Shown piece by piece: positions 24,431 through 35,440 of a stretch of DNA of 64,000 nt. Source of the stretch: Eriocheir sinensis (Eukaryota; Arthropoda; Malacostraca; Decapoda; Varunidae); contig NC_066549.1 of assembly GCF_024679095.1 (NCBI RefSeq), positions 4,365,714 through 4,429,713 of the forward strand, given 5' to 3'. The translations under genes and the position numbers were made by a program. The notes below the pieces were generated by a model. That model worked only from the letters and a program-made list of their open reading frames with translations. It did not search any database and had not been told where the DNA came from. Within the stretch, counting starts at the first letter, position 1. Each line of letters starts with the position of its first letter.

Positions 24431-24531
24431 TTGGACGCCGAGTCTCTACACCTTGTCGAAGAAGAAAATACTTGCTAATACTTCCAACAACTAAATAAAA
24501 AAGAGGAGAAACGGAAGATATGAATGTAATA

Positions 24532-24571
<40 letters not shown>

Positions 24572-24738
24572 GAGGTTAATATGAGTACGACTTTTTTTTT
24601 TTCACGAACATTATTAAACCAACATGTACTCGCTATAGTGAATAAGAAAAACAGGTAAAGGGATGAAACACTAATACCTTTAATACCTCCAGTTCTTACG
24701 TAATGCCACAAAGAGTTAGGAGATTCTGGTTCGGTACA
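24431..24738. other. non-coding with (GT)n at 24536-24568
   Basis: About 16 GT units and a T run near 24592-24602; no gene seen. Confidence 0.6.
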
Positions 24739-25010
24739 CACCATCACCTCCACCACCAACGCCACCAGCACCACTACCACCAACCACACCACCAGCACCA
24801 CTACCATCACCAACACCACCAGCACCACTACCACCACCCACACCACCAGCACCACTACCACCACCAACGCCACCAGCACCACTACCACCACCAACACCAC
24901 CAGCACCACTACCACCACCAACAGCACCAACACCAACACACCACCACCATCACAAACACCACCAGCACCACTACCACCACCATCATCAACACACCACCAC
25001 CACCGCCACT
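24739..25010. repeat. (ACC)n minisatellite
   Basis: Interrupted CACCAC/CACCAG repeats with a higher-order pattern of about 36 bp. Translations are His/Gln or Val-Leu repeats; not a gene. Confidence 0.95.
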
Positions 25011-25274
25011 ACCTACCTGTCTCGCACCGCTCTCCGCATTATCCCGGACACCGCGTCGCTTCAGGTGACATGGCCAGACTTGCTTGAATGCACACCGGCG
25101 CTCGGGGCCTGAATCACCATACAGCGGACGGGCGAGAACGCTTCCTGAGGGATCTTGCCCAGTGGTTCGCAGAGCTTTGGAAGGAGCTCAAAACGTCCAC
25201 CCATAACACTCATAGAGACGTATCCGCTTAGTATAGGAATGTGGGTCGATTATATAGAGTAGTATCACAAGACA
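25011..25274. other. non-coding stretch
   Basis: Nothing recognised. Confidence 0.45.
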
Positions 25275-25440
25275 CTTTCGCTTCTCACATTATCTATTTC
25301 AAACGGGTTCTAATGAGTGTTTCTACAGGTTCATGGTACAGAGGAAGGGTCACACTATCACCAGGGTCATAGAACTACTCCTGGAAATGCCCACAACTCC
25401 TACGAAAGCCATGTCAAATTATGTCTTAGAATACGACCCA
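25275..25440 (-). repeat. dispersed repeat family C, copy 3
   Basis: Minus orientation. Plus strand carries GGTTCTAATGAGTGTTTCTA, GGTTCATGGTACAGAGGAAG, ACCAGGGTCATAG and CTCCTGGAAATGCCCACAAC. Confidence 0.85.
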
Positions 25441-26693
25441 TAGTCTCTTGCACACTCCTGTTGCTCTGTGTTCCGTGCGCTGTGAGGGTCAGATAAGAGC
25501 AATGGAATAGAAGAGTTTGGCCACCTTCATCACAGGCGCCATATTGTTGCCAAACGAGCCGTGCTATATTCAGTTGATGCTAATACAAGTGTTTTTTTTT
25601 TCTGTCTGTGTGTGTGTGTGCTCTAGATAATTTTTTGAGATCCTAACGATAAACAAAGCACACAAAAAAACAATTGTATAAGCATTAATATGAAATTCGC
25701 GCGGCTCTTTGATGTCTGTGACTAAGTTGGAGAACTCTCCTTATCCATTGCTCTGAGTACGACCACCCCCCTCTGAGGTAATATTCTCCTGCGAATGTTG
25801 CTTCCCCTCTGCTTCTTCCCTCCCATCCTCCATTACTCAAGCGACAGGTCAATCTCCCTCCTCTCTCCTATCTCCCTCCATCCCACACTCTCTCCCCGCC
25901 TGGCAGGTGAATCAGCACCGATTCACAGGCGGAAGCTGCTGACGGGAACTCTGACGTGCGGGGGAAGGGGACGAGCGATGGGGGACAGGACGGGTTTCCT
26001 CCAACTCTCTCCCTTTGAGGCGATATGCTATCATTGTTAGTATCAAGCTGTCACCCACTGAACGATTTACTCGAAGATATTGATATTGGAACATGCTGGA
26101 ATGAAGATTTGTTAGCAATGTAAGAAGTATTATTGTCTAAATTGTATTAGTATTGAAGTATCTAAACTGTTCTGCAAAGGTAATGTTATAATGACTCTGC
26201 AAACAAAAATACGTACATTTATAAAGAAAAAAACTACAGAATATCGAAGGTTGTCGAATGTTTCTCGTGACCGATTCAGAGTTGCTAACTAACATGCTGA
26301 GGGTTTGGACGGTTCCCTGACATGACGCTGAGCTGCCATCTTTCTCGTAAATCAACTTCCCTTCTTAATATTGCCCAATAAACAATTACTGGATACCTGT
26401 GCTGAAATACTGACTCGACATGTATTGGCTACTTGTCTGGGAGGCATTTACTTTATACTCACTTGAGGCACGAGACTTCCACAAACAAGACATCGTTAAA
26501 AAAATTGAGTAGTATATTTTTTTGGTGATACGTCCCTCTAATAATGACTCGTTAACAATGTCTAATGGAATACTGACGTTGGGGCTGTCATAAAGTCTTA
26601 TCGTATAGTATATGTAATGATTTCTTGAAGGAGCTCAGAAAATTTGTCTTCAGTTGCAAGTAGAGCAATACCATTATCGGTCACTCTGAGTAC
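25441..26693. other. non-coding stretch, no gene seen
   Basis: 1.25 kb of AT-leaning sequence. CTCTGAGTACG at about 25751 and again at 26684 are isolated tips of the GTTGCCAGAT MITE arm. No coding signal. Confidence 0.5.
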
Positions 26694-26694
26694 G

Positions 26695-26731
<37 letters not shown>
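26694..26731. repeat. (GT)n microsatellite
   Basis: About 18 units, directly left of a LINE fragment. Confidence 0.95.
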
Positions 26732-26733
<2 letters not shown>

Positions 26734-26734
26734 C

Positions 26735-26896
26735 ATAGGTAAATTTGCGGATGACACCAAAATAGGACGCACTATTAGGACTAGGGAGGATGCTAGAGCA
26801 CTGCAGGATGATCTCAAAAAAACTGTCAGCTTGGTCAGAGAAATGGCAGATGAATTTTAACATCACCAAGTGTAGCGTACTAAGTCTTTTAAAGTT
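26735..26896 (+). mobile_element. LINE reverse transcriptase fragment with the FADD catalytic box
   Basis: Translation gives GKFADDTKIGRTI, then ARALQDDLKKTVS and, after a one-base frame change, WQMNFNITKCSVLSL. FADD is the catalytic aspartate box of non-LTR reverse transcriptases, and WQMxFNxxKC follows it in CR1/L2-like elements. Only about 50 codons survive and the frame is broken, so it is inactive. It belongs to the same broad clade as 24097-24430. Confidence 0.88.
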
Positions 26897-27063
26897 GTTT
26901 GAATCATATCGTTTTCTTTGGAGATCTCATGAATAGATTGCCTTGTGTTGTTGATGAGTTTGATGATGAAGAAAATTTCGTTTGTGTTAAAGGTATACGC
27001 AGAAAAGATGCAAGAATACGATACAGTAAGTAAAAGTAACGCTAAGAAATACAGCAACGACAT
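26863..27063 (-). CDS. weak candidate small secreted peptide
   Basis: 66-codon frame with an ATG at 27063. The first 22 residues (MSLLYFLALLLLTVSYSC and onward) look like a signal peptide. The remainder is Ile/Asn-rich and unrecognised, and the end runs into the LINE fragment on the other strand. AT-rich DNA produces such frames by chance; I give it little weight. Confidence 0.15.
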   Translation of the reverse strand: MSLLYFLALLLLTVSYSCIFSAYTFNTNEIFFIIKLINNTRQSIHEISKENDMIQTTLKDLVRYTW

Positions 27064-27423
27064 ATTGTGACGCTTTCCTTTTTTTCAACAACCTTTTGAG
27101 GAGTCTGTAAAGGTGTAAGGAAACTCAGGGCGATAGTGAGAGCAGCGTTCCCAGATGTGCGATGTACGAAGCCACCATACAGTAATTCTCAAGCCCTTAT
27201 TTGCAAGCATGTCGGCAGCTCAGTTCGTCTGTTTGAAAAGCCTCTCGTGGACGTTGCTGGGCTTTGCATGGCCTGCTTTATGATGCTGGTGCTAATTTTA
27301 CTCAACGTCCGCATCTTGAACGTGAAAATCCCTGTTCGTCTCTTCTGCAGCCTTGGGATATAGTCGTACTGGGAGCCTGAACATCCGAAGACCGGGAAGT
27401 ATACAACGGTTCGGGAGAGGCGA
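27064..27423. other. non-coding stretch
   Basis: A 75-residue plus frame (27136-27363) has a hydrophobic middle but no motif. Nothing recognised. Confidence 0.4.
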
Positions 27424-27715
27424 GGCTGTGATGGTTCGGGCGACTACAGAGGTGATGTCGCGATGTTCACTTGGAGTAACTCGTCGGGGCAGGACCAGAG
27501 GATATCAGAGGGATGGATCATGTACGGCGATTCTGGAAGAGGCTGTGAGGGTGTGGGAGTGTACAGAGTTAACCTGGCGATGTTCCCTTGGCGTAACGAG
27601 TCAGGGCAGGATCGGAGGAGAGGATATTACAGGGACGGGTCATGTGCGGCGTTTCGGGGAGAGGCGAGGCTGTGAGAGTTTGGGAGTGTACCGAGGAGGC
27701 ATGCAGAGTGCGTAG
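27424..27715. repeat. about 120-bp tandem repeat, 2.4 copies
   Basis: GGCTGTGA-G-GTT/GTGGG starts at 27424, 27541 and 27668 (spacing 117 and 127 bp), followed by GCGATGTTC-CTTGG-GTAAC and GGGGCAGGA-C-GAGGA blocks. Units have diverged. Plus-strand translations in two frames stay open, so a repetitive coding origin cannot be excluded. Confidence 0.8.
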
Positions 27716-27760
27716 GACGAGGATGCTCCCTGTCCCAGGCCACGCTGGTCACACGCCTCT

Positions 27761-28004
27761 CGCCGCGCCGCCTTCCGTTGCACCTGAACACGTGCTCAGG
27801 TACATGAAGGCGTGGGCAAAGAGGGGAGCCCTTGACGTGTCCATGGGGAGGTTTCCAAGGCCCGCGCCGCCCACACCCTCCTCGCCGCGCCGCCTTCCGT
27901 TGCACCTGAACACGTGCTCAGGTACATGAAGGCGTGGGCTTAGAGGGGGAGCCCTTGACGTGTCCATGGGGAAGCTTCCAAGCCCCGCTCCGAATTCTCC
28001 AGCC
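27761..28004 (-). repeat. 122-bp tandem repeat related to the 28.8-kb coding unit
   Basis: Two copies start CGCCGCGCCGCCTTCCGTTG at 27761 and 27883. On the minus strand each encodes, in one of its frames, a DTSRAP-LFAHAFMYLS-type segment. That segment aligns with DRPKAPFFANAFLDLE encoded at 28790-28860 on the same strand. The units are therefore likely decayed duplicates of a protein-coding segment; one copy carries a stop or frame change. Confidence 0.7.
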
Positions 28005-28066
28005 TCTCCATTCCTCGCTCCACTCACAGCTCCCCGCCGGCGCCGCCCCACCGCCACTTCTCAAGG

Positions 28067-28881
28067 TCATCGGTTGGCTGTCGCGAGTTCAGAATAACCA
28101 CCGAGGCAGTGACGGCGGCCAAGAGCAGGCCGCGGCGGTGGTGGCGCCAGGCCGCCCCAAGCCAGGAAGCTGAGGCTGCCTCCAAGCCTTGGGCCTTCAT
28201 CAGTATCGTTCTCTTCATCGTCTTCGAGTGTCTCCCACCCGCTCCCGTCCGAGTCTTGTTCATTCAGCCCATCGGACTCCTCGTCATCTGTCTCCCATCC
28301 ACCCTCTCCATCTGTGCCTTCGTCGGTGTCCAGGGTGATTGATGTCTTCAAGAGTTTCTTCTTGAACTTCCTTCTCATTTTCCGTCACAACACTTTTTTC
28401 ATCTTCTGCAGGAGACACATCTGTTTTCCGTGCATTGTCATGGCTATGACCGTTGTCTTTGGCCCCTTGGTCAGCGGTCATCTTTTCCTGGCTCTTTTCT
28501 GGCCCAATGACGTTGCTTTCATCGCTGGCACTGTTCTTTTCACCCTTTGGGCCTTGGTGGGTGCCATGTCCCATCCCGTCAAAGGGCCATTCTGGTGGAA
28601 CATTCGAGAGAGGAATGTTGGCCTGCATCAGGGTGACCATTCCCTCATGGACGTACAGGGAAACCCAGTCAGGGCGGCCGCTTTGGAACAGCTGGCCCAT
28701 GAACTCGTCGAGAGCGACGCGGGCCACGCGAGTCGCTCCGCTGCGCAGCGACACGCAGATCTTCACCTGTGCGGCGCCCGCGTCCGCCTTCCTGCTGGTA
28801 CTTGAAAAGGCGCTCGAGGTCAAGGAAGGCGTTTGCGAAGAATGGAGCCTTGGGCCTGTCCTTGAACGAGAACGCCCACAC
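28067..28881 (-). pseudogene. uncharacterised gene remnant or multi-exon fragment
   Basis: Three minus-strand frames join into a plausible protein. The first (28881 downward) gives WAFSFKDRPKAPFFANAFLD and LERLFKYQQ. Near 28800 the frame changes to VKICVSLRSGATRVARVALD, EFMGQLFQSGRPDWVSLYVH and EGMVTLMQANIPL, then a hydrophilic Glu/Asp/Lys/Ser tail. Near 28330 it changes again to an acidic part with two GWET-DDEE repeats (28378 to about 28180). GC content is above the surroundings. Two frame changes without clear splice sites favour a pseudogene or retrocopy; CAG before GTGAAG near 28780 could be an acceptor instead. I do not recognise the family and assign no function. Confidence 0.45.
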
Positions 28882-28904
28882 TATTGCTCTTAAGCCAGAA
28901 ACGT

Positions 28905-28905
28905 G

Positions 28906-28970
<65 letters not shown>

Positions 28971-29050
28971 TTTAGTAATGATAAAATAATCACCATAATA
29001 ATATTAATAATAATAATAGTAATAATAATGATAATAATAATAACACCACC
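28905..29050. repeat. (GTA)n followed by (TAA)n
   Basis: About 22 GTA units to 28970, then interrupted TAA/TAG units. Confidence 0.96.
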
Positions 29051-29600
29051 ACCATCGCCACCACCACCAGGGGAAGGGAAGGAAAGGGAGAGTGGAGAGG
29101 ATGAAGTAAGTAAAGTGGATGAAAGGGAAGTGGATGAAGGTGGAAAGGAAGCGTTCGGGAGAAAGGTTGGTGGCTGTGAGAGTGGATGGAGGAGGTGGAG
29201 GCCCAGAAAGTAGAGAGGAGGCGAGGAGGGAAAGTGACGAGGAGTGGCGACGAAGAGAAAATGCCGCGACACAAGGAATTGAAGAGAGGAGGAGGAGGAG
29301 GAGGAGGAGGTGGAGGAAGAGGAGGAGGAAGAAGAGGAATTGGAGGGAAGGGGTAAAAAAAAAAGAGAAGACAAAAAGTATAATGGAGATGACTATGAAA
29401 AGGAAGAGAACGAAAAAGAAAAGAAAGAAAATTAAGAGAAAGAAATGAAAACGAAGAAAGCAAACAAGAACAAGAACAAGAAGAAAAGGAAAAAAGTCTG
29501 CATCAGGAGACACCCCGAGACCCTTCCCCCATTCCCTCCCAATCCCCCCCACCCCCTCCTCCAATCCCCCTTCCCCCTTTGAAGCGAGTGGAAGAAAAAG
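29051..29600. repeat. purine-rich low-complexity stretch
   Basis: GGA/GAA-rich plus strand with (AGG)n at 29286-29315; C-rich at 29520-29580. Long open frames on both strands are compositional. Confidence 0.75.
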
Positions 29601-29744
29601 AGGATTAGGGAAGGGGCACCTCAGCATATTTTTTTTCCCTTTCGTCCTGTTTGATTTTGATTTTTTTGCCAACTTGAGAAAATGAAATAACGGAGAGGAG
29701 GAGAGACTGGCTGACTGGCTGGCTGGGCTGCTGCAGGGGTGGAG
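29601..29744. other. short non-coding spacer
   Basis: (CTGG)n-like run at about 29710-29730. Confidence 0.5.
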
Positions 29745-29880
29745 ACAGAGTTACCAGATTATCGTACTCAGCCACCCAGCACATTGTATTTTCCGGTTTC
29801 TGACTCACAGCTATCGCAAACAAACACCAGGAAATAGGAAGGATTATATCGTCACCCTCATAAAATAATCACCTAAGTCA
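29745..29880. mobile_element. GTTGCCAGAT MITE, copy 6 (left part only)
   Basis: GTTACCAGATTATCGTACTC then TTTCCGGTTTCTGAC and CAGGAAAT; no right arm is found. Confidence 0.7.
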
Positions 29881-30160
29881 TTTTTCAGCGATTTCCAGGT
29901 TTTTGTCTACATCAATTTTTTTTACACGTGACGCCCGTTTTTGTACAGTTGCCTTCGTCATTCAGGGTTTGAGTGTTCTAGAATTGGCCTTTTCATTTCT
30001 GCCTAAATATTAAGCCAAATGAGATAATGACAGTTCTTTTCCTATTTCCTGTAAAGTAGGAAATATTGACTTCGGCGGTTTGCTTACGAAGGTGACGATA
30101 TGTTAGAATCAAGAGGGGGAAAACTCACCTAAGGGACAGTTACAACGATTTAGCTATAGA
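29881..30160. other. non-coding stretch upstream of LINE fragment
   Basis: AT-rich. The last 45 bp may be diverged LINE sequence, but an in-frame stop is present. Confidence 0.4.
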
Positions 30161-30397
30161 ACAGTAAAGAAAAGCACGCGTACAGCAAAACGTAGTTATG
30201 AGATAAGAATTGCCAAAGAAGCAAAGACCAATCCAAAGGGTTTCTTTCAGCTTTATAAGACAAAGGTTAGGGATAAGATAGGGCCGCTTAAGTCAGGAGA
30301 ATCACTGATAGATACAGATGAGGAAATGAGTGATGCGTTAAACAGATATTTCTTAACTGTATTTACCAATGAAAGATTAGACGATATAGCTACATGA
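30161..30397 (+). mobile_element. LINE polyprotein fragment (linker between endonuclease and reverse transcriptase)
   Basis: A 78-codon uninterrupted frame with no start codon. It reads KRSYEIRIAKEAKTNPKGFF, QLYKTKVRDKIGPLKSGES, then TDEEMSDALNRYFLTVFTNE and a stop. The order KTNPKxFxxYxxxK, GPLK and DDEEMAxxLNxYFxxVFT is typical of the region between the endonuclease and reverse-transcriptase domains of CR1/L2-like non-LTR elements. Sequence before and after is not recognisable. Confidence 0.88.
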
Positions 30398-30609
30398 ATA
30401 CAGATAGATAGTGACAGATAGATAGATGGGTAAATGAATATATTCATAGATAGACGTAAAGGTAAATATGTAAATGGATTGCTATTCAATTTTATTACTT
30501 TTCAATAATTACGGTTTTTATTTGAATTTTACATGTTACACATTGTTCCGGAGATTATTTCTTGGACAAATTTTGTAGTAACAAGAACTATGTTGCTCTC
30601 TAAATACTG

Positions 30610-30610
<1 letters not shown>
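30398..30610. other. non-coding spacer
   Basis: GATA/TAAA-flavoured sequence; no gene. Confidence 0.5.

Positions 30611-30664
<54 letters not shown>
30611..30664. repeat. (CA)n microsatellite
   Basis: About 27 units directly before the SINE. Confidence 0.95.
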
Positions 30665-30668
<4 letters not shown>

Positions 30669-30669
30669 A

Positions 30670-30995
30670 GGGTAGGCGGTGGCTGAGTGGTTAGCGTGCG
30701 GGCCCCGCATTCACCGCGCCATGGACGACGTCGGTTCGAATCCGCCTGCTACCACTTGGGATTTTTCAGTCACCGCCGAGTGGCCTAAGACTACCCACAT
30801 GCTGTCCTGAAGACCATTCATTGACCCAGACTCTAGAAGAAACCCTCCAAGTGAATCAAGAATGAGTTCCGGGGGGCAACACGAGCCAAGCATAAATGGC
30901 ACCACTATAAAAATTGCCTGTGCCATGACGGGCTTGGGCCGACCACCAGGCCCCTGAAGAAAGCCTACCGGCGCTACAGGCGAAGACGTAAAAAG
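30670..30995 (+). mobile_element. tRNA-derived SINE, copy 2 (best preserved)
   Basis: A box TGGCTGAGTGG at 30680-30690 and a canonical B box GGTTCGAATCC at 30733-30743. Body GGGATTTTTCAGTCACCGCC and GAGTGGCCTAAGACTACCCA; 3' part TGACGGGCTTGGGCCGACCA and AGAAAGCCTACCGGCGCTAC, ending in an A-rich tail. Confidence 0.92.
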
Positions 30996-30999
30996 AATA

Positions 31000-31260
31000 T
31001 AGAGACCCCACTCGACGAGTGGTCAGCGTGCGGGCGTGGTGAGCTCGTGGACCTAGAATGGACTAAGTTCGAGTCCCACCAAAACACACTGATTTTTCAA
31101 GTCATCGATGAGTGGCGGAAGATTACCCACATGCAGTCCTGATATTCAATCAACTTTAGCGACTTCGGTCAAGAGGAGCACCGGGGGGCAGCGTGGGCCA
31201 AGCAAGAGTCACACATCACGGCAGCAACTATAAAAAAATATATATATATATATATATATA

Positions 31261-31329
<69 letters not shown>

Positions 31330-31400
31330 TGCGCCACTAACGGGCTGGGGCCGTCCATGAGGTCCCTCAAGAAAGCCTACCGGCATTACAGGCAGCACAC
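31000..31400 (+). mobile_element. tRNA-derived SINE, copy 3 (diverged, split by (TA)n)
   Basis: Begins CCACTCGACGAGTGGTCAGC, has a B-box-like AGTTCGAGTCCC near 31066-31077, then GATTTTTCAAGTCATCG and GATTACCCACATGCAGTCC. A (TA)n run at 31231-31327 interrupts it before the 3' part (GGGCTGGGGCCGTCCATGAG and AAGAAAGCCTACCGGC). It lies head to tail right after copy 2. Confidence 0.85.
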
Positions 31401-32563
31401 ACACAAAAAATAAATTAAACAAACAAACAAATAAATAAACATGTATACACACAAATATCCTCATAATACATGTCGTTCGCACCTGTTTTCTGACACAGGT
31501 ATTCTGTAATGAATGTTTTGACGCACGGATAGTTTGTGTGGATGTTTTTCGGAAGGCTGATCAGTATTCAAGCCAAGCCGGAAGCCGAGAGGCAGGTGGC
31601 GCGAGGCGGTGCTGGGGGGGGGGGGGGGGGGGGTCCCTGAAAACGGCAGTCTCGACACGACCCGCCTCATTTTTTTTTTTTTTTTTTATTTTTTTTTTTT
31701 AGCCCAGAGGTTAGCGAGGCGGCACACGTGGCGGCGGCGGGCTGCATGGATGGCGGTGGCGGCGTGGCTGCTGGAGCGTCTTGCTGGTGGTGGCCGATAC
31801 TCAGCTTATACTGTAGTTGGTTATAGCCATTACTTTTATTGACAATTATCGATGTTTTATTTTAGTTTCTTCGTCCTAAAAATAATAAGATATTTTCACC
31901 TTTCTCTCAGGTAGAAAATAAGATCATTATGGTCTCTCTTTCTCAACAAAATTATAAGGAAATTTATAAGCATAACGTGAAAGTTTTAAAAGAGTTTAGG
32001 TGCATATAATAAACGCCAAGGTCCCCGGGAGGCGGGATATGCCACTCAGCTCACCCAGATGCTGACAAAATGTCTGTCCCATGACCCTGCCTTTGTTTGT
32101 CATTGTCACTCAGGCAAACACGATGCACGTATGTCCCCTTAAAGGCTGTGTAGCGGCCTCCCTAAGCACCATCTCCCAGCCAAGCATTACCCCCCCCTCT
32201 CCTCATTCATCTCGCCGGCCTTGACTTCACACCAACTACTTAACCAATAATCTGAGTGACCCGTCGACACCGCTCCACATACACTCCATCAGCTGTCACA
32301 CGGCCCGCAAACTGACCTAAGGAGGACACGGAGAAAAGCGACTCACCTTCACCCGAGAAGTTCAGTTCAACCTTGGCGCTAGAAAACTGCACCCCAACCC
32401 ACTCTACCCTGCAGCCCTATCAAGCATCACATAACTGAGTCAGGTAGCCCAACCGACGCCAACCCTCTCTATTTTGTACTTTTGTTATCGTTCTGTGAGA
32501 TATACTAATTTACTTTGCAAACTGTAAGTATTCAGCTTAACGCTAGCCAAGATGAGGTAAGCT
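31401..32563. other. non-coding stretch, no gene seen
   Basis: Contains a G run at about 31614-31634, a T-rich block at 31671-31700 and a short GCGGCGG-rich segment at 31720-31790. The Ala/Arg-rich frame through the last has no support. Confidence 0.5.
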
Positions 32564-32577
32564 AGTCATTATTATTA

Positions 32578-32644
<67 letters not shown>

Positions 32645-32690
32645 GATTATTATTATTATTATCATTACTATCATTACTAACACATATTGA
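32564..32690. repeat. (ATT)n microsatellite
   Basis: About 40 units with a few GATT/ATC interruptions. Confidence 0.96.
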
Positions 32691-33632
32691 AATACAGTTC
32701 CTAAATGTAGTTACCTGGTTATACATTACGAAAATTACACTCAAATACAGTATTATTCACCAATAAAAATAACTTGTTGAGAATTGAGAAGAAAAGAAAT
32801 AGGAGGAAAAGAGAGGCACACTGCCAGGCACACTAAACCTAGACTGAAACAAATAAATATAAAAACAGAGGAACAGACGGACAGACAGTGAGTGGCGGCC
32901 CAGAGGTGCCACGGTCCCCTGGTGCGGCGCGGCCAGGAAGTCCGGCTGTATATCCCTGTGTCTGCCTCGGCCTTTCGTTTATATGAATATGCGAGGATTC
33001 CTTTCATGTTGAGCTCCTCGCATCCTCTTTTTTTTCTAGACTAAACCCCGGGAGCAGAATATCTTTGATCGTTTACGTATTTATATTTACTGGAGCCGAA
33101 ACGTAATCAAAGGAAAGAAAAGCCGGTCCTCCTCGGCCTCCAGCACGGCAAAAGTCACGGTGCCGCCGACCATTAGCCTGGCCGGACACGTCACCGCCGG
33201 CCGAGGCTGCGAGGCTCGCCGATGATCACGGCCACTTGTGACAGACTCTGAATAGGGAAGGCAAAGCGGCCGGTGCCAACACGCTTGATTTACGATGCAG
33301 CACGAGTGGCGAGGAGATTTTTCAGTCATGATGACGATCGAGTTAACTAGCATTTCATAGCTTTGATTTGAATATCAAGAGGAATTTGTCCTGGTGGAGA
33401 ACCGATTCTCGCTAACAGGTGCGATTTGCTGCAGGCCTGAAATCAATGCGACTTTGGAAATGCTTCAGCGCGGCCCCCGGTTTTAATACTCGGGATTATG
33501 TGCTATGAGAACCAAATTGACCGGCTTTTTCACGTGCCACTATGCCTCACTTAAACACGCTGGCGTCATTAACCCAGTAGCAGCGACGGGCCAAAATTGT
33601 GGCTTTACCGTGTACTAGCGACGGGCCACATT

Positions 33633-33637
<5 letters not shown>
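32691..33637. other. non-coding stretch with a GC-rich island at 33115-33260
   Basis: The GC-rich part is open in more than one frame (minus 33087-33353; plus around 33120-33230) but I find no motif. Exon origin is possible but unsupported. Confidence 0.4.
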
Positions 33638-33671
<34 letters not shown>

Positions 33672-33760
33672 GCTAAGGAGACAGTCCAAGGGCGTAAAGA
33701 AAAAATATTAAAAAAAAGCCCGATACTTACTGCTCCTGATAGAAACCCCCAAAAATAGAT
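33638..33760 (-). mobile_element. poly-A retroposon, copy 5
   Basis: Plus strand: long T run, ACAGCTAAGGAGACAGTCCA, AGCCCGATACTTACTGCTCC. The 5' third is missing. Confidence 0.85.
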
Positions 33761-34012
33761 GATGCATAAACTGATCACAAATACGTTGATATATATTATG
33801 AAATGGTTTGCGTGAGTGATGATTTTTTTCTCATTCTTCTCGCTTAGAGGGACCTTTAAGAAACATGATCCCTGCAGCTACCGGGTTAACCCATCCAAAT
33901 ACTTAATGCCATATATCCAACTTTCGCCAAGCCAATAATTATGTTAAAAACGCCACATCTCAAGTTCTTTACGCAGCCTTTCGTTTTCTTTCTCTACCGG
34001 CCTATAGCGTGG
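33761..34012. other. non-coding spacer
   Basis: Nothing recognised. Confidence 0.45.
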
Positions 34013-34250
34013 GTCGTATTACAAGACATTTCGGCGCCCAAGAACACATATTTGACAAGGCTTTCGTAGGAGTTGTGGGCATTTCCAAGAGTAGTTGTAT
34101 GACCCTGGTGGTAGTTTGACCCTTCTTCTGTAACATGAACCTGAAGAGACACTCATTAGAACCCGACTGACCCCCTCTTTGACCTTTAGAAATAGCTGAT
34201 GTGAGAAGCGAAAGTGTCTAACAATACTTACCAACCCAAGCGTCTTGAAC
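34013..34250 (+). repeat. dispersed repeat family C, copy 4
   Basis: GCGCCCAAGAACACATATTT, GGGCATTTCCAAGAGTAG, TATGACCCTGGTGGTAG, ACACTCATTAGAACCCGACT and TTAGAAATAGCTGATGTGAG in order, 238 bp long. Confidence 0.88.
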
Positions 34251-34328
34251 TTCTGCTGTCCTGAGTGGAAGCAGTGATTTGTGGCTTTTTCACTTAAGTT
34301 TCCAGCGCTGTAAAAAAAAAATGTGTGC

Positions 34329-34832
<504 letters not shown>

Positions 34833-34963
34833 TCACCCGAATTTGACCGCTCTTTTGGGCTCTCGTTCTTTCTGCTTTTGTTCGGAGCAGTGTCTAGTGG
34901 ACTTTTTTGGGGGGGTGTTTCTGTTTTCACCTTTGAGCTGTTCCCTCGCTGTAAAAAAAAATG
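34833..34963 (+). mobile_element. poly-A retroposon, copy 6 (diverged)
   Basis: TTTGACCGCTCTTTTGGGCT, GGAGCAGTGTCTAGTGGAC, CTTTGAGCTGTTCCCTCGCT, A run. Confidence 0.75.
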
Positions 34964-34976
34964 CATCTGGATTTGT

Positions 34977-35440
34977 GGCAGCGAGCTACATTAAAGATAT
35001 CAATCAGCCAATCAATTAGTCAATCAATGAATAGGAGCATTATACAATCTCAAGTTGCCTTTCCGTCCTCCGCTAAACCACAATAGATAATAAGTAGCTT
35101 TAATAGTAAAAAACAACAGGTACAAGGGCGATGGCAGCGAGTTACAGTCAAGACATCAATCAGTCAAGTCAATCAGTCAATTGGAGCATCACAAATTCCC
35201 GCTGCCTTTCCGTCCGGCTCTCAACCACATTAAAGTTCATCAGATATAAAAGTCAATAGCAACAGGCAGGGGAGGGAGGGAGCGAGTTACAGTAAAGACA
35301 TCAAGCAATCAATCAGTGTATCAGTCAGTCAACCTATAGGGGCACTACAAACTCCAGGCCCCCTTCCGCCCGCCTCTCCACCACATTAAAGTTAAGTGGA
35401 TATAAAAGTCAATAGCAACAGGCAGGGGAGGGGGGACGCG
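34977..35440. repeat. about 150-bp tandem repeat, three copies
   Basis: Each unit carries GCAGCGAG-TACA-T-AAGA, ATCAATCAG-type quartets, GCCTTTCCGTCC or similar, CCACATTAAAGTT and AAAAGTCAATAGCAACAGGC. The second and third are closest to each other. Confidence 0.85.

Noticed and set aside
28314..28893. Plus-strand open frames of 163 and 146 codons with hydrophobic, membrane-like stretches
   Set aside because: They lie antisense to a hydrophilic minus-strand frame with better protein character. Antisense of acidic or hydrophilic coding sequence commonly reads as hydrophobic.
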